Below are positions 48,687-59,109 of a stretch of DNA of 64,000 nucleotides, piece after piece. Below the pieces are notes generated by a model. It did no database searches and was not told the DNA's origin. It saw only the letters and a list, made by a program, of their open reading frames with translations. The position numbers and the translations under genes are program-made. The stretch comes from Hyphomicrobiales bacterium (GTDB taxonomy: Bacteria; Pseudomonadota; Alphaproteobacteria; Rhizobiales; Beijerinckiaceae): the NCBI GenBank assembly GCA_017302635.1, contig JAFLCX010000002.1, positions 1,054,975 through 1,118,974 on the forward strand, in the 5' to 3' direction. Numbering within the stretch: the first letter of the stretch is position 1; every line of letters starts with the position of its first letter.

Positions 48687-48735
48687 TGATGGGCGGCTGA
48701 GCATTGAGAGCCGTCACGGCGGCTACCGGCATGAA

Positions 48736-48761
48736 AAAGGGCGCCCCGAGAGGCGCCCTTT
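48736..48761. terminator. Bidirectional terminator between glmS and gltA
   Basis: A perfect 10-bp stem, AAAGGGCGCC (48736-48745) with GGCGCCCTTT (48752-48761), has a 6-nt loop. It is symmetric with A and T tails, so it can end both the glmS (plus) and gltA (minus) transcripts. Confidence 0.9.
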
Positions 48762-48785
48762 GTGTTTCCAGCCGGTCCAAACCGT

Positions 48786-50078
48786 TCAGCGGCGCTGCGC
48801 CACCGGCGTGTAATCGCGCATGGGTGCACCGGTATAGATCTGGCGCGGGCGGCCGATGCGCTGCGACGGATCCTCGATCATTTCCTTCCACTGCGCGATC
48901 CAGCCGACGGTGCGCGCGAGCGCGAAGAGCACCGTGAACATGTCGGTGGGGAAGCCCATCGCCTTCAGGGTGATGCCCGAATAGAAGTCGATGTTTGGAT
49001 AGAGTTTTTTCTCGATGAAATACTCATCGCGCAACGCCACGCGCTCGAGTTCGATCGCGGTTTCGAGCAGCGGATCATCCTTGATGCCAAGCTCGTTGAG
49101 CACCTCATGCGAGGTCTTCTGCATGATCTTGGCGCGCGGATCGTAGTTCTTGTAGACGCGATGCCCGAAGCCCATCAGGCGGAACGGATCGTTCTTGTCC
49201 TTGGCCTTGGCGACATATTTGGGAATGTTCTCGGGGCGGCCGATTTCCTGGAGCATCTGAAGCGCGGCTTCGTTCGCGCCACCATGCGCCGGGCCCCAGA
49301 GGCAGGCCACGCCCGCCGCGATGCAGGCGAACGGGTTGGCACCCGACGAACCGGCGAGGCGCACGGTCGAGGTCGAGGCATTCTGCTCGTGATCGGCATG
49401 CAGGATGAAGATGCGGTCGAGCGCGCGGCTCAGCACCGGGTTCACCTTGTATTCCTCGGCCGGCACGGCGAAGCACATGCGCAGGAAGTTCGAGGTGAAA
49501 TCGAGGCTGTTCAGCGGATACACGAAGGGCTGGCCGATGGAATATTTGTAGGCCATCGCCGCGAGGGTCGGCACTTTCGCGATCATGCGGATGGAAGCAA
49601 CCATGCGCTGGTAGGGGTCCGAGATGTCGGTCGAGTCGTGATAGAAGGCCGACATCGCGCCAACAGACGCCACCATCACCGCCATCGGGTGTGCATCGCG
49701 ACGGAAGCCCTGGAAGAAGCGGGCCATCTGCTCATGCACCATCGTGTGGCGCGTGACGCGGTTCACGAAATCCGATTTCTGCGCCGCAGTCGGCAACTCG
49801 CCGTAGAGCAGCAGGTAACAGGTTTCGAGGAAGTCTCCGTGCTCGGCCAACTGTTCAATGGGGTAGCCGCGATAAAGCAGAATTCCCTCGTCACCATCAA
49901 TGTAGGTGATTTTCGATTCGCACGCGGCAGTGGAGGTGAAGCCCGGGTCGTAGGTGAACATGCCGGTCGAGGAATAAAGCTTGCCGATATCCACCACCGA
50001 CGGGCCGATTGTGCCGGATCGGACCGGGAGATCCAACACCTTGTCGTCCATCTTCAAGGTCATCGAATGCGCCGTCAT
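48786..50078 (-). CDS. gltA: Citrate synthase
   Basis: GltA condenses acetyl-CoA and oxaloacetate to open the citric acid cycle. The 430-aa type II enzyme has [20 protein letters not shown], the catalytic His in [35 protein letters not shown] and the catalytic Asp in [17 protein letters not shown] 50078 has GGGAGG just upstream. A 207-bp gap separates it from gltX on the same strand. Confidence 0.97.
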   Translation of the reverse strand: MTAHSMTLKMDDKVLDLPVRSGTIGPSVVDIGKLYSSTGMFTYDPGFTSTAACESKITYIDGDEGILLYRGYPIEQLAEHGDFLETCYLLLYGELPTAAQKSDFVNRVTRHTMVHEQMARFFQGFRRDAHPMAVMVASVGAMSAFYHDSTDISDPYQRMVASIRMIAKVPTLAAMAYKYSIGQPFVYPLNSLDFTSNFLRMCFAVPAEEYKVNPVLSRALDRIFILHADHEQNASTSTVRLAGSSGANPFACIAAGVACLWGPAHGGANEAALQMLQEIGRPENIPKYVAKAKDKNDPFRLMGFGHRVYKNYDPRAKIMQKTSHEVLNELGIKDDPLLETAIELERVALRDEYFIEKKLYPNIDFYSGITLKAMGFPTDMFTVLFALARTVGWIAQWKEMIEDPSQRIGRPRQIYTGAPMRDYTPVAQRR

Positions 50079-50285
50079 GGCACCCTCCCATTCTGGGCGC
50101 GCGGGCTCATCGTTCTCACCCGCCACGCCTCGATTTGCCACAGCAGAACAGCCCGTGCTGCGCTGCCACATAAAGTCCGGTCAGAGCCGTAATGAAAACG
50201 CTAGGCCTGTCAAGTTGGGCTTCTGGATGATACGCCGCGCTTGGCGCATGGGGATGCCCCCGAAAGCGCAATTCGTCCGTTTCGA

Positions 50286-51722
50286 TCAGGTCTGATCCCT
50301 CAGTCGACCCAGGCATTCCTCGCGCCCCAGAACCACCAGAACCTCAAAAATACCCGGAGACGTCGAGCGCCCGGTCAATGCGGCTCGCAGCGGTTGAGCT
50401 AGCGCACCCAGTTTCATGCCGGATGCCTCGGCTTCGGCACGCACCGCTTCCTCAATCGAGGCCGCATCCCATGTCGGCACGGCTTCGAGGCGTGCGACGA
50501 GGCGCGACAAAGTCGCCTTGCCGTCCTTGGCGAGGATTTCAATGGCTTTTTCGTCCATGACAAGTGGACGCTGGGCGAACAGAAAGCGCGAGCCATCAAT
50601 CAGTTCGACCAGGGTTTTGGCGCGCTCCTTGAGGCCCGGCATCGCTGCGAGCCATTGCGCCTCCTTCTCCGGTGTCAGAGCCTTGAGAATGCCATCTCCA
50701 TCCTCGATGAGCGGCAGGATGTCGCGCGCTGCCGCGAGGAGGGCAGCGTCATCGGTGCGGCGCATATAGTGGCCGTTGATGCTCTCCAGCTTCGTGTAAT
50801 CGAACCGCGCCGCCGAGCGGCCGACATTCTTGAGGTCGAAGACAGCCGTCATCTCGTCGGTGGAAAAGATTTCCTGATCGCCATGCGCCCAGCCGAGACG
50901 CACGAGATAATTTCGCAATGCCTCGGGCAGGTAACCCATCGCCCGGTAAGCCTCGACCCCGAGCGCGCCGTGACGCTTCGAGAGCTTCGCACCATCTGGC
51001 CCATGGATCAGCGGAATATGAGCCATGAACGGCACTTTCCAGCCCATCGCCTCGTAAATCTGGCTCTGGCGGGCTGCGTTTGTCAGGTGATCATCGCCAC
51101 GGATGATGTGCGTGACGCCCATATCATGGTCGTCGACCACCACGGCATGCATGTAAGTCGGGTTGCCATCCGAGCGCAGCAGAACGAGATCATCGAGGTT
51201 CTCGTTCTCCCAGGTCACGGTGCCCTGAACGAGATCGTTCACGATGGTCTGGCCGCCTTGGGGTGCTTTCAGGCGGATGACGAATTTGCGCCCCTCGGCC
51301 TCGGCTTTCGCATGGTCGGCCGGGCCCTTGTCGCGCCAGCGGCCATCATAACGCATGGGCTTGCCGGCGGCTTTCGCCGCCTCGCGCATCGCCTCGAGTT
51401 CTTCCGGCGTGGCATAGCACTTATAGGCCGTGCCGCGCGCCAGCATCTCTTCGGCCACCGCGCGGTGGCGCGGCGCACGGGCGAACTGATAGATCACGTC
51501 GCCATCCCAGTTCAGGCCCAGCCATTTCAGCCCGTCGATGATCGCCTCAATGGCCTCGGGCGTCGAGCGGACGCGATCCGTATCCTCGATCCGGAGCAGC
51601 ATCCTGCCGCCATGCCGGCGTGCGAGAAGCCAGTTGAAAAGGGCCGTGCGCGCCCCGCCAATGTGCAGAAATCCGGTGGGCGAGGGGGCAAATCGCGTGA
51701 CGATGGGGTCTGATGCGGGCAC
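50286..51722 (-). CDS. gltX: Glutamate--tRNA ligase
   Basis: GltX charges tRNA-Glu, and in many alphaproteobacteria also tRNA-Gln for later amidation. The 478-aa class I synthetase has the HIGH-type motif [41 protein letters not shown] and the KMSKS-type motif KLSKRHG. I chose GTG 51722 ([11 protein letters not shown]) because GGAAAG lies upstream and the conserved domain begins at residue 7. It is divergent from comEC. Confidence 0.96.
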   Translation of the reverse strand: MPASDPIVTRFAPSPTGFLHIGGARTALFNWLLARRHGGRMLLRIEDTDRVRSTPEAIEAIIDGLKWLGLNWDGDVIYQFARAPRHRAVAEEMLARGTAYKCYATPEELEAMREAAKAAGKPMRYDGRWRDKGPADHAKAEAEGRKFVIRLKAPQGGQTIVNDLVQGTVTWENENLDDLVLLRSDGNPTYMHAVVVDDHDMGVTHIIRGDDHLTNAARQSQIYEAMGWKVPFMAHIPLIHGPDGAKLSKRHGALGVEAYRAMGYLPEALRNYLVRLGWAHGDQEIFSTDEMTAVFDLKNVGRSAARFDYTKLESINGHYMRRTDDAALLAAARDILPLIEDGDGILKALTPEKEAQWLAAMPGLKERAKTLVELIDGSRFLFAQRPLVMDEKAIEILAKDGKATLSRLVARLEAVPTWDAASIEEAVRAEAEASGMKLGALAQPLRAALTGRSTSPGIFEVLVVLGREECLGRLRDQT

Positions 51723-51833
51723 GTGTCGTTCTTTCCGGTGGAAGCGGGGATGGGCGTTGCGGCCCTGATCCGCGCGCTCTACCATGATGACGTGCCCGCG
51801 CAAATGGTCGCCTGAGGGGGAGGGCTAGCCGCA

Positions 51834-54137
51834 ATGATCCGGCGTCCGCGCCCCGCGACCCTCGTTCTGCCCAGCGGGCTTGGTTGGCGCCAGTTCGAAC
51901 CGTTCAGCGCCCTCTCGGCGATGATCTCCGGCTGGATCGAACAGGAGCGCGCGGCCCGCACCGGTTTTTTGCTGCTGCCTGTGCTTTTTGCACTCGGAAT
52001 TCTTCTCTACTTTTCCGCCAGGACCGAGCCAAGCCTCTGGGCTGGTGCCGGTCTTACGATCATTCTGGTGCTGTCCGCCATGCGGTGGCGCAGGCCGCGA
52101 CCAATTCTGATCGGGCTCGCCTTTCTCGCAGCCGGATTTGCTGCCGCGACGTGGCGCACCGCGTGGGTGGCCTCGCCGATGCTCGAGCGCGCCGGGCTTT
52201 ATCGGGTCTCTGGATTTGTCGAAGCGGTTGATGCCACTCAAAGGCGCCAGCGGATCACGCTGCGTGTCACGGGCACCGAGGATGCGCGCGGGCAAGCGAT
52301 GCCGTATCGGCTGAGAATCGGTGCGCCGGGCCCGGCGCAATTCGCGGCGGGCAACCACGTTGTGCTGCGCGCCCGGCTTTCGCCGCCCTCCGAACCGGCC
52401 ATGCCGGGCGGCTATGATTTCCGGCGCGAAAGCTTCTTCCGGGCCGTTGGCGGGGTGGGCTATGCGATCGGCCGGATCGAGAGCCAGCCCACCCAGATCC
52501 GTCCGGATTTCTCCCTGCGGTTCAATGCGGCGGTCGATCGTTGGCGAAACAGCCTCACCGAGCGAATCGCGCGGGCGATTGGTGGCGAGGAGGGCGCGCT
52601 GGCCGCCGCCCTGGTGACCGGTAAGCGTGGGCTGATTTCGAACGAAACCAACGACGATCTTCGCGGCTCGGGTCTTTATCACATCGTCTCGATCTCAGGC
52701 CTGCACATGGTGATGGCGGCGGGTGTGATGTTCTGGAGTTTGCGTGCGCTGCTCGCCCTGTTTCCATCGATCGCGCTGCGATATCCGATCAAGAAATGGG
52801 CTGCGGCGGGAGCCATGCTCGGCGCGACCGCCTATTGTATTTTTTCTGGCTCTGAAGTCGCGACCGAGCGGTCGCTGATCATGACGCTGGTGATGCTGGG
52901 TGCCATTCTGGTCGATCGGCCTGCTCTTGCAATGCGCAATGTTGCGATTTCGGCCTTGATTGTGCTCGCACGCGAGCCGGAATCGCTTCTCGGGCCGAGC
53001 TTCCAGATGTCTTATGCGGCCGTTGCGGCACTGATTGCCGGCAATGCGCTCTGGCGTCGCTATCGTCCCGAGCGAGAGGCCACGGAGGGGCCACATGGTA
53101 TCATTCAATCCGGATTTCTGGCGCGCGCGGTGCCGGTCTTGCTGCTCGCCTTCGGCGGCATTCTCGCCACGACCATTCTCGCCTCGCTCGCCACGGCACC
53201 GTTCTCGGCTTACCATTTCCACCGGCTCAACCCTTACGGGTTGATTGGCAATGCGCTCGCCATCCCGCTGGTGTCGCTGGTCGTGATGCCCTGTGCGGTC
53301 ATCGGCACGCTTCTGGTTCCGTTCGGGCTGGATGGCCCGGTCTGGGCCATCATGGGGGAGGGGATGCGCGGCGTGCTGTTTGTCGCTGCAAAAGTCGCGA
53401 GCCTCGAAGGCGCCGCGCCGCCAGTGGCGCGGATGCCCGCCTATCTGTTCGGGATGCTGGTGATCGCCCTGATCATGCTCGTGATGCTGAGCAGCGCCCT
53501 GCGTTTCCTGTCTATCCCGATCCTGATCCTCTGGGCAATTCTGGTGCGCACAGCGCCATTGCCGGACCTGATGATCGCACCGGATGGGCGGATGGCCCTG
53601 TTCCGTGCCGAGAGTGGGCGATATGCGCTCCTCTCGCCCGGAACGCCATCCAGTTTCACGCTCCAGCAATGGCTGCCATCGATCGGTGATCCGCGCCTGC
53701 CCGCTGATCCGAGCCTGAAACAGGGAACACGATGCGATCGCTCCGGCTGCACCGGCCGAACGGCTTCGGGGCAAAGGATATCATTGAGCCTGAACCCGGA
53801 ATCCGTTCGTCAGGACTGTCAGCGCTCCGGGCTGATCATCACGCCGTGGCGCTTTCCGACCGAGGCTTGCAGCGCAAGCGCCACGCTGGTCGCCGAGGAT
53901 ACCCATCGTCGCTACGGTGCTCAGCGGATCATGCTGGATGGATCACGGATTGCGGCACGCGAGACAAGCCTCGATCCGAACCGACCCAGACCTTGGCGAC
54001 GAGTTCAGCCTCCCGAGCCCGCGATCAACGACCCCGCCGCGCCCGATCCGATTGTGCAGTCTCCGACATTCCGCCGCGGCGAAGTCCCAGGATTGCCGGA
54101 AGAGGAGCCGGGTCTGTTGCCGCCCGCGTCTCAGTAG
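51834..54137 (+). CDS. comEC: ComEC/Rec2-type DNA-uptake membrane protein
   Basis: The 767-aa protein has two early helices (residues about 43-95), a DUF4131 OB-like domain (about 100-230) and the Competence domain of about ten helices (about 245-560) with [16 protein letters not shown]. Family members form the inner-membrane channel for transformation DNA. The metallo-beta-lactamase domain of Bacillus ComEC is missing; the C-terminal 190 residues are soluble and Pro-rich at the end, as in other alphaproteobacterial members. It converges with lexA, overlapping it by 7 nt. Confidence 0.88.
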   Translation: MIRRPRPATLVLPSGLGWRQFEPFSALSAMISGWIEQERAARTGFLLLPVLFALGILLYFSARTEPSLWAGAGLTIILVLSAMRWRRPRPILIGLAFLAAGFAAATWRTAWVASPMLERAGLYRVSGFVEAVDATQRRQRITLRVTGTEDARGQAMPYRLRIGAPGPAQFAAGNHVVLRARLSPPSEPAMPGGYDFRRESFFRAVGGVGYAIGRIESQPTQIRPDFSLRFNAAVDRWRNSLTERIARAIGGEEGALAAALVTGKRGLISNETNDDLRGSGLYHIVSISGLHMVMAAGVMFWSLRALLALFPSIALRYPIKKWAAAGAMLGATAYCIFSGSEVATERSLIMTLVMLGAILVDRPALAMRNVAISALIVLAREPESLLGPSFQMSYAAVAALIAGNALWRRYRPEREATEGPHGIIQSGFLARAVPVLLLAFGGILATTILASLATAPFSAYHFHRLNPYGLIGNALAIPLVSLVVMPCAVIGTLLVPFGLDGPVWAIMGEGMRGVLFVAAKVASLEGAAPPVARMPAYLFGMLVIALIMLVMLSSALRFLSIPILILWAILVRTAPLPDLMIAPDGRMALFRAESGRYALLSPGTPSSFTLQQWLPSIGDPRLPADPSLKQGTRCDRSGCTGRTASGQRISLSLNPESVRQDCQRSGLIITPWRFPTEACSASATLVAEDTHRRYGAQRIMLDGSRIAARETSLDPNRPRPWRRVQPPEPAINDPAAPDPIVQSPTFRRGEVPGLPEEEPGLLPPASQ

Positions 54138-54826
54138 CGGCGGACGAGGCTGACCAGCCGACCCTGCACCCGCACCCGATCGGGACCAAAAATCCGTGTC
54201 TCGTAGTTGGGATTGGCCGCCTCAAGCGCGATCGATGCGCCTTTCCGGCGCAAGCGCTTGAGGGTCGCCTCTTCGTCGTCGATGAGGGCGACAACGATAT
54301 CGCCGGTATTGGCGCTCTCCTGCTTGCGGATCACGACCAGATCGCCGTCGAAAATACCGGCCTCGATCATGGAATCGCCGCGCACTTCCAGTGCGTAATG
54401 CTCGCCGTGGCTGAGGAACTCGGGGGAAATGTCAACGGTTGACGACCGGTTCTGCAAAGCTGTGATCGGGGTGCCGGCCGCGATGCGCCCCATGATCGGG
54501 ATGGCGACGGAACGCTGCGTTTCCTGCTCGGCCGGTTGCGCGCGCACCTTGCCGAGGTCACCCTCGATCACGCTCGGCGCGAAACGCTGGCGACCGGGGC
54601 GCGGGGCCTGCATTTCCGGCAGGCGGATCACTTCCAGCGCGCGGGCCCGATTGGGCAGACGACGGATGAAACCACGTTCTTCCAGCGCCAGAATGAGCCG
54701 ATGAATCCCCGATTTCGACTTGAGATCCAGCGCCTCCTTCATCTCGTCGAACGAGGGGGGGACGCCGTTTTCCGTCAAGCGCTCGTGAATAAAACGCAGC
54801 AATTCCATCTGCTTTCGCGTGAGCAT
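54131..54826 (-). CDS. lexA: LexA repressor
   Basis: LexA represses SOS genes until RecA triggers its self-cleavage. The 231-aa protein has a winged-helix N-terminus ([17 protein letters not shown]), the cleavage site Ala-Gly in GRIAAGTPI, the catalytic Ser in [12 protein letters not shown] and the catalytic Lys in [10 protein letters not shown]. Length is typical for alphaproteobacteria. Its own SOS box lies 79 bp upstream (54905-54919), and matching boxes stand before uvrA and ssb. Confidence 0.97.
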   Translation of the reverse strand: MLTRKQMELLRFIHERLTENGVPPSFDEMKEALDLKSKSGIHRLILALEERGFIRRLPNRARALEVIRLPEMQAPRPGRQRFAPSVIEGDLGKVRAQPAEQETQRSVAIPIMGRIAAGTPITALQNRSSTVDISPEFLSHGEHYALEVRGDSMIEAGIFDGDLVVIRKQESANTGDIVVALIDDEEATLKRLRRKGASIALEAANPNYETRIFGPDRVRVQGRLVSLVRRY

Positions 54827-54849
54827 GTCCCGAGCCTTTGAACCTTGCG

Positions 54850-54866
54850 ACCGCGACTCGCGGTCA
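54850..54866. promoter_or_regulatory. Inverted repeat just upstream of lexA
   Basis: GACCGCG-ACT-CGCGGTC is a perfect 7-bp inverted repeat 24 bp before the lexA start, so it may form a hairpin in the lexA leader. Function is unknown. Confidence 0.45.
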
Positions 54867-54877
54867 AAAACAAACCC

Positions 54878-54900
54878 TGAACATCGTTACCATGTTCAGC
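54878..54900. promoter_or_regulatory. Second palindrome in the lexA promoter region
   Basis: CTGAACAT-CGTTACC-ATGTTCAG is a perfect 8-bp inverted repeat 5 bp from the SOS box and contains GAAC and GTTC half-sites facing each other (GAAC-N11-GTTC). The spacing differs from the direct-repeat SOS box, so it may bind LexA weakly, bind another regulator, or form a hairpin. Confidence 0.45.
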
Positions 54901-54904
54901 TTGC

Positions 54905-54919
54905 GTTCCGCAAGCGTTC
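54905..54919 (-). promoter_or_regulatory. SOS box (LexA site) upstream of lexA
   Basis: Plus strand GTTCCGCAAGCGTTC, minus strand GAACGCTTGCGGAAC, exactly GAAC-N7-GAAC. It is 79 bp before lexA and ends 12 bp short of the moeA stop, consistent with lexA autoregulation. Confidence 0.85.
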
Positions 54920-54930
54920 GTTTCGTGCAG

Positions 54931-56160
54931 TCAGGGAATTCGCAAGATCCGGCATGGCGCACCTGCCTGCTCGGCCGGGGCATGGGCGGGGCGGATCAGC
55001 AGGGCATCAGCTCGATGCAGCACGGAGAGGAGGGAAGAATCCTGATCGCCAGATGGCGTTGCGATCAATCGTCCGGCGGAATCGTGCGAAAGTGCTGCAC
55101 GCAGGTAATCCTCCCGCATGTCGTTCTCCGCAAGGGGGGCGCCAAGAAAGGCGGGCTCTGAGCGGTCGTCCGCTGCGGAGAGATCGCCCTGCAGGAGACC
55201 GATCAGCGGCATGAGAAACAGGGTCGCGCAGACCATCGCCGATACGGGATTTCCCGGCAGCCCGAGATAGAGCATCGCGCCGAGCTTGCCGAAATTCAGC
55301 GGTTTTCCCGGCCGCATGGCGATCCGGTAGAAATCAAGCTCCGCACCGCGTGACACGAGAACCGGTCGCACGAGATCGTGCTTGCCGACCGATGCGCCGC
55401 CAATGGTCACCAGAAGATCGGCTTTTTCGGCCATGGCGCGGTCAAAGGCGACCTGAAGGCTTGGCTCGTTGTCGCGCGCGATCCCGAGATTGATCACCTC
55501 GGCACCCGCCGCGCGCGCCATGGCGGCAATGCCGATGATGTTCGAGGCAATCGTCGCGCCCTCCGGCGCATCCGGGCCGGGAGGAGAAAGCTCGTCGCCC
55601 GTTGCGAGAAGGCCGAGGCGCGGCCGACGATAGGCCGGCAGTTCAGCGTGGTTCATCGCGGCTGCGAGGGCGAGGGCAGCGGGCGTCAGGCGCGTTCCGG
55701 CGGTCAGTCCAGTCGTGCCCGCCTTGAAATCGCGCCCGGCCGCTCGGATGAAGGCCCCAGCTCGAAGCGCCGAGTTCGGGCGCAGGGTTTCTCCCTCGAC
55801 GATCGCGTTTTCCTGGATGAGAACAGCATCCGCTCCTTCCGGAACGGCAGCACCGGTGAAAATACGAATGGCTTCGCCCGCGCCGATCTTTCCCGCGAAA
55901 GGATGGCCGGCGGCACTTTCGCCGATCACCTTCAGCGATCGTCCGGCCTCGGCATCCGCCGCGCGCAAAGCGTAACCATCCATCGCTGACATGGCGAAGG
56001 GCGGTTGCGTGCGAAGGGCTACAAGATCGGCGGCCAGCACGCGCCCGGCTGCTTGTCCAACTGGAATGGTTTCGGTGGTCCGGGGATAGCGGGAGGCCAT
56101 TGCCACGATGCGCGCCAAAGCTTCAGTCACGGCGAGGAGCGGGGACGGCTGGCCGTTCAT
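54931..56160 (-). CDS. moeA: Molybdopterin molybdotransferase
   Basis: MoeA inserts molybdate into adenylated molybdopterin. The 409-aa protein has the family lines [15 protein letters not shown] and [20 protein letters not shown], and the core [36 protein letters not shown] and [15 protein letters not shown] 56160 is 4 nt after the moaC stop. It is the last gene of the moaC-moeA pair, which continues the trp run. Confidence 0.95.
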   Translation of the reverse strand: MNGQPSPLLAVTEALARIVAMASRYPRTTETIPVGQAAGRVLAADLVALRTQPPFAMSAMDGYALRAADAEAGRSLKVIGESAAGHPFAGKIGAGEAIRIFTGAAVPEGADAVLIQENAIVEGETLRPNSALRAGAFIRAAGRDFKAGTTGLTAGTRLTPAALALAAAMNHAELPAYRRPRLGLLATGDELSPPGPDAPEGATIASNIIGIAAMARAAGAEVINLGIARDNEPSLQVAFDRAMAEKADLLVTIGGASVGKHDLVRPVLVSRGAELDFYRIAMRPGKPLNFGKLGAMLYLGLPGNPVSAMVCATLFLMPLIGLLQGDLSAADDRSEPAFLGAPLAENDMREDYLRAALSHDSAGRLIATPSGDQDSSLLSVLHRADALLIRPAHAPAEQAGAPCRILRIP

Positions 56161-56164
56161 GGGC

Positions 56165-56650
56165 TCACCGCCCCGGCTCGGCAATCCAGTCGCCGGATTT
56201 GCCGCCGCGTTTCTCGAGCAACCGGATGCCCTCGATGCGCATGGCGCGATCGACCGCCTTGGCCATATCGTAGATCGTGAGGCACGCGACGGAGACGGCC
56301 GTGAGGGCTTCCATTTCCACACCGGTCTGCCCCGAAACGCGGGCGAGACCACGCACATGGAGGCCAGGCAGGGCCTCATCCGGCTCTATCTCGATCGAGA
56401 CCTTCGTGAGCAGCAATGGGTGGCAGAGCGGGATCAGCTCATGGGTCTTCTTCGCAGCCATGATGCCGGCGATGCGCGCGGTGGCGATGACATCGCCTTT
56501 CTTCGCAAGGCCATCGCGGATCAGCGCCAGAGTCTCCGACGCCATCACCACGCGGCCCTCAGCGACGGCCTCGCGGGAGGTGAGCGCCTTGTCGCCCACA
56601 TCGACCATATGGGCTGCGCCCGATGCGTCGAGATGCGTGAGGCTGCTCAT
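56165..56650 (-). CDS. moaC: Cyclic pyranopterin monophosphate synthase
   Basis: MoaC completes formation of cyclic pyranopterin, the first molybdenum cofactor intermediate. The 161-aa protein has [58 protein letters not shown] and [10 protein letters not shown], all standard. Its start overlaps the trpC stop by 4 nt (ATGA), so it is coupled to trpC. Confidence 0.96.
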   Translation of the reverse strand: MSSLTHLDASGAAHMVDVGDKALTSREAVAEGRVVMASETLALIRDGLAKKGDVIATARIAGIMAAKKTHELIPLCHPLLLTKVSIEIEPDEALPGLHVRGLARVSGQTGVEMEALTAVSVACLTIYDMAKAVDRAMRIEGIRLLEKRGGKSGDWIAEPGR

Positions 56651-57462
56651 GAAGCGGCCCTTTCGATGGAAGGCAATCCGAGCAAAGTGCGCGTCGCGGC
56701 CTCGACATTAGCCTGCCGCATCAGGCTTTCGCCGACGAGGAAGGTCGAGATGTGGCTTTTCGAGAGGCGAACGCAATCGGCATGGGTGAAGATGCCGCTT
56801 TCGCCCACGAGCAGCTTGTCTCGCGGCACAAGCTTTGAAAGCCGCTCCGAGACGCCAAGATCGACATGGAAGCTTTTCAGGTCGCGGTTGTTGATGCCGA
56901 GCAGGTGCGAAGGCAATTTCAGCGCGCGTTCGAGTTCGGCTTCGTCATGCACTTCGATGAGGCTGTCCATGCCAAGGCTGGTCGCGGTCGCGACGAGGTC
57001 GGCCGCAAGCGCATCATCCACACTCGCCATGATCACGAGAATGCAATCGGCACCCATCGCGCGGGCTTCGAATACCTGATAGGTGTCAATCAGGAAATCC
57101 TTGCGGATCACCGGCAGCGATGTCGCGGCGCGGGCGGCGACCAGATATTCCGGCGCGCCCTGAAAATAGGGGCCGTCTGTCAGAATCGAGAGGCAGGCTG
57201 CGCCACCAGCCTCGTAGGCGCGGCCCAAGGCAGGCGGGTCGAAATCCGCGCGGATCAACCCTTTCGAGGGGCTGGCCTTCTTGATTTCGGCGATCAGTGC
57301 GAATTGGCTAACAGCGATTTTCGCTTCAAGAGCAGCGAGAAAACCGCGCGGCTTTGGGGCCTGTTCAGCCTCGCGACGCAATTCTGCGAACGACAGGCGC
57401 GATTTTGCGGCGGCGACTTCCTCGCGCTTCGTGGCCTCGATCGTGCGCAGGATATCGCTCAT
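56647..57462 (-). CDS. trpC: Indole-3-glycerol phosphate synthase
   Basis: TrpC closes the indole ring in tryptophan synthesis. The 271-aa TIM-barrel has [53 protein letters not shown] and VGESGI. Catalytic Lys and Glu residues are present. ATG 57462 lies 4 nt after the trpD stop. Confidence 0.96.
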   Translation of the reverse strand: MSDILRTIEATKREEVAAAKSRLSFAELRREAEQAPKPRGFLAALEAKIAVSQFALIAEIKKASPSKGLIRADFDPPALGRAYEAGGAACLSILTDGPYFQGAPEYLVAARAATSLPVIRKDFLIDTYQVFEARAMGADCILVIMASVDDALAADLVATATSLGMDSLIEVHDEAELERALKLPSHLLGINNRDLKSFHVDLGVSERLSKLVPRDKLLVGESGIFTHADCVRLSKSHISTFLVGESLMRQANVEAATRTLLGLPSIERAAS

Positions 57463-57466
57463 GATC

Positions 57467-58480
57467 TCACACATTCGTCGCAGTGATGACGCGACCGAGC
57501 AGCGCCTTGACCTTGCCGCTATCGAGCGCCGAAGCCGCGAGGGCGGCACCTTCCTTCAGGTTAGCGGCCTTGTCAGCCACAACCAGTGCTCCCGCTGCGT
57601 TGAGGATGGCGATATCGCGGTAAGCTCCAGCCTTGCCGTCGAGCACGTCGCGCAGGGCCTGCGCGTTCTCGGAAGGCTCGCCGCCTTTGAGGGCCTCGGG
57701 TGCCGCGCGAGTAAGGCCAGCATCCTCGGGCGTGACCTCGAAACGGCGGATCGCGCCTTTCGCGAGTTCCACGACATGGGTCGGGCCAGTGGTGGTCATT
57801 TCGTCGAGCCCGTCCGAGCCATGCACAATCCAGGCGCGCTCGGTGCCAAGATCGCGCAAGGTCTCGGCGATCGGTTCGAGCCAACTCGCCGAAAACACGC
57901 CGAGCAGCAAACGCTTCACACCCGCCGGGTTCGAGAGTGGCCCGAGCAGGTTGAACATCGTGCGCGTGCCAAGCTCAGTACGCACGGGCGCGACATTTCG
58001 CATGGCGGGATGATGGGCCGGTGCCAGCATGAAAGCGAAATTGGCCTCCGCCAGAATGGCCGCGACGCCCTCCGGCGGCTGGCCGATCTTCACACCCAGA
58101 GCCTGCAACACATCCGCCGCGCCCGATTTCGATGACGCTGCGCGGTTGCCATGCTTCGCGACCGGCACGCCGCAGGCGGCGACAATCAGCCCGGCGAGGG
58201 TCGAGACATTCCACGATCCCGAGGCATCGCCGCCCGTGCCGACGACATCGATCGCGCCCGAAGGAGCCGCAACCTTCAGCATGCGCTCGCGCATGGCCGA
58301 GACGGCACCGGTGATTTCCTCGACACTCTCGCCGCGCACGCGCAGGGCCATCAGGAACCCGGCCATCTGAGCCGGGGTCACTTCGCCCGAGAGCATCTGG
58401 GAGAAGGCGAGCGAGGCTTCGTCGCGCGTCAGCGGCAACCCGGCTGCGGCTTTCGCGATGAGCGGCTTGAAGGCTTCCAT
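57467..58480 (-). CDS. trpD: Anthranilate phosphoribosyltransferase
   Basis: TrpD adds phosphoribose to anthranilate. The 337-aa protein has the PRPP site [40 protein letters not shown] and [18 protein letters not shown] 58480 gives the conserved N-terminus [17 protein letters not shown]. It sits between trpG and trpC as in other Hyphomicrobiales. Confidence 0.96.
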   Translation of the reverse strand: MEAFKPLIAKAAAGLPLTRDEASLAFSQMLSGEVTPAQMAGFLMALRVRGESVEEITGAVSAMRERMLKVAAPSGAIDVVGTGGDASGSWNVSTLAGLIVAACGVPVAKHGNRAASSKSGAADVLQALGVKIGQPPEGVAAILAEANFAFMLAPAHHPAMRNVAPVRTELGTRTMFNLLGPLSNPAGVKRLLLGVFSASWLEPIAETLRDLGTERAWIVHGSDGLDEMTTTGPTHVVELAKGAIRRFEVTPEDAGLTRAAPEALKGGEPSENAQALRDVLDGKAGAYRDIAILNAAGALVVADKAANLKEGAALAASALDSGKVKALLGRVITATNV

Positions 58481-58493
58481 GGTCGAACTCGTT

Positions 58494-59090
58494 CTAAGCA
58501 GCCAGGCGACGGGCGTGAAAATCACGCGCCAGAGCCATGAAATTCCGGAAGATGATGGCACCGCCCTCGGTCGCGATGCTTTCGGGGTGGAACTGCACGC
58601 CGAAGGTCGGCGCATCCTTGTGCTGAAGCGCCATCACGAGGCCGTCTTCGCTCGTGGCGGTGGCCGTGAGGCAGGCGGGGAAGCTCTCGCGCTCGACCAC
58701 CAGAGAGTGATAGCGCGTGACTGTCAGTCCCTGATTGAGACCGCGAAACAGGCCCTTGCCATCGTGCCGGATGGTCGAAACCTTGCCGTGGATCGGGTAG
58801 GCGCGGATCACCTTGCCGCCGAAAGCCTGCCCCATCGCCTGATGGCCGAGGCAGACACCCAGAAGCGGCACCTTGCCATTGGCCTTCTCGATCACCTCGA
58901 CCGAAATCCCGGCCTCGGAGGGCGTGCAGGGGCCGGGCGAGATCACGATGGCGTCATGGCCGAGGGCCAGAAGTGCATCGGCGCTCATCGCATCGTTGCG
59001 GAAAACCTCGACCTCAGCGCCTTCCTTCCCCAACGCGTGGACGACGTTGAAGGTGAAGCTGTCGTAATTGTCGATCAACGCGATGCGCAT
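58494..59090 (-). CDS. trpG: Anthranilate synthase glutaminase component
   Basis: TrpG supplies ammonia from glutamine to TrpE. The 198-aa class I amidotransferase has the nucleophile Cys in [12 protein letters not shown] and the His/Glu pair in [15 protein letters not shown], plus [12 protein letters not shown]. It is a separate gene, not fused to trpE. trpE lies 19 bp upstream. Confidence 0.96.
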   Translation of the reverse strand: MRIALIDNYDSFTFNVVHALGKEGAEVEVFRNDAMSADALLALGHDAIVISPGPCTPSEAGISVEVIEKANGKVPLLGVCLGHQAMGQAFGGKVIRAYPIHGKVSTIRHDGKGLFRGLNQGLTVTRYHSLVVERESFPACLTATATSEDGLVMALQHKDAPTFGVQFHPESIATEGGAIIFRNFMALARDFHARRLAA

Positions 59091-59109
59091 GTCTGGCTCC
59101 GTCGTCCGA

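Noticed and set aside
50208..50213. TTGACA on the minus strand upstream of gltA
   Set aside because: No acceptable -10 element at 16-18 nt, so it is not called as a promoter.
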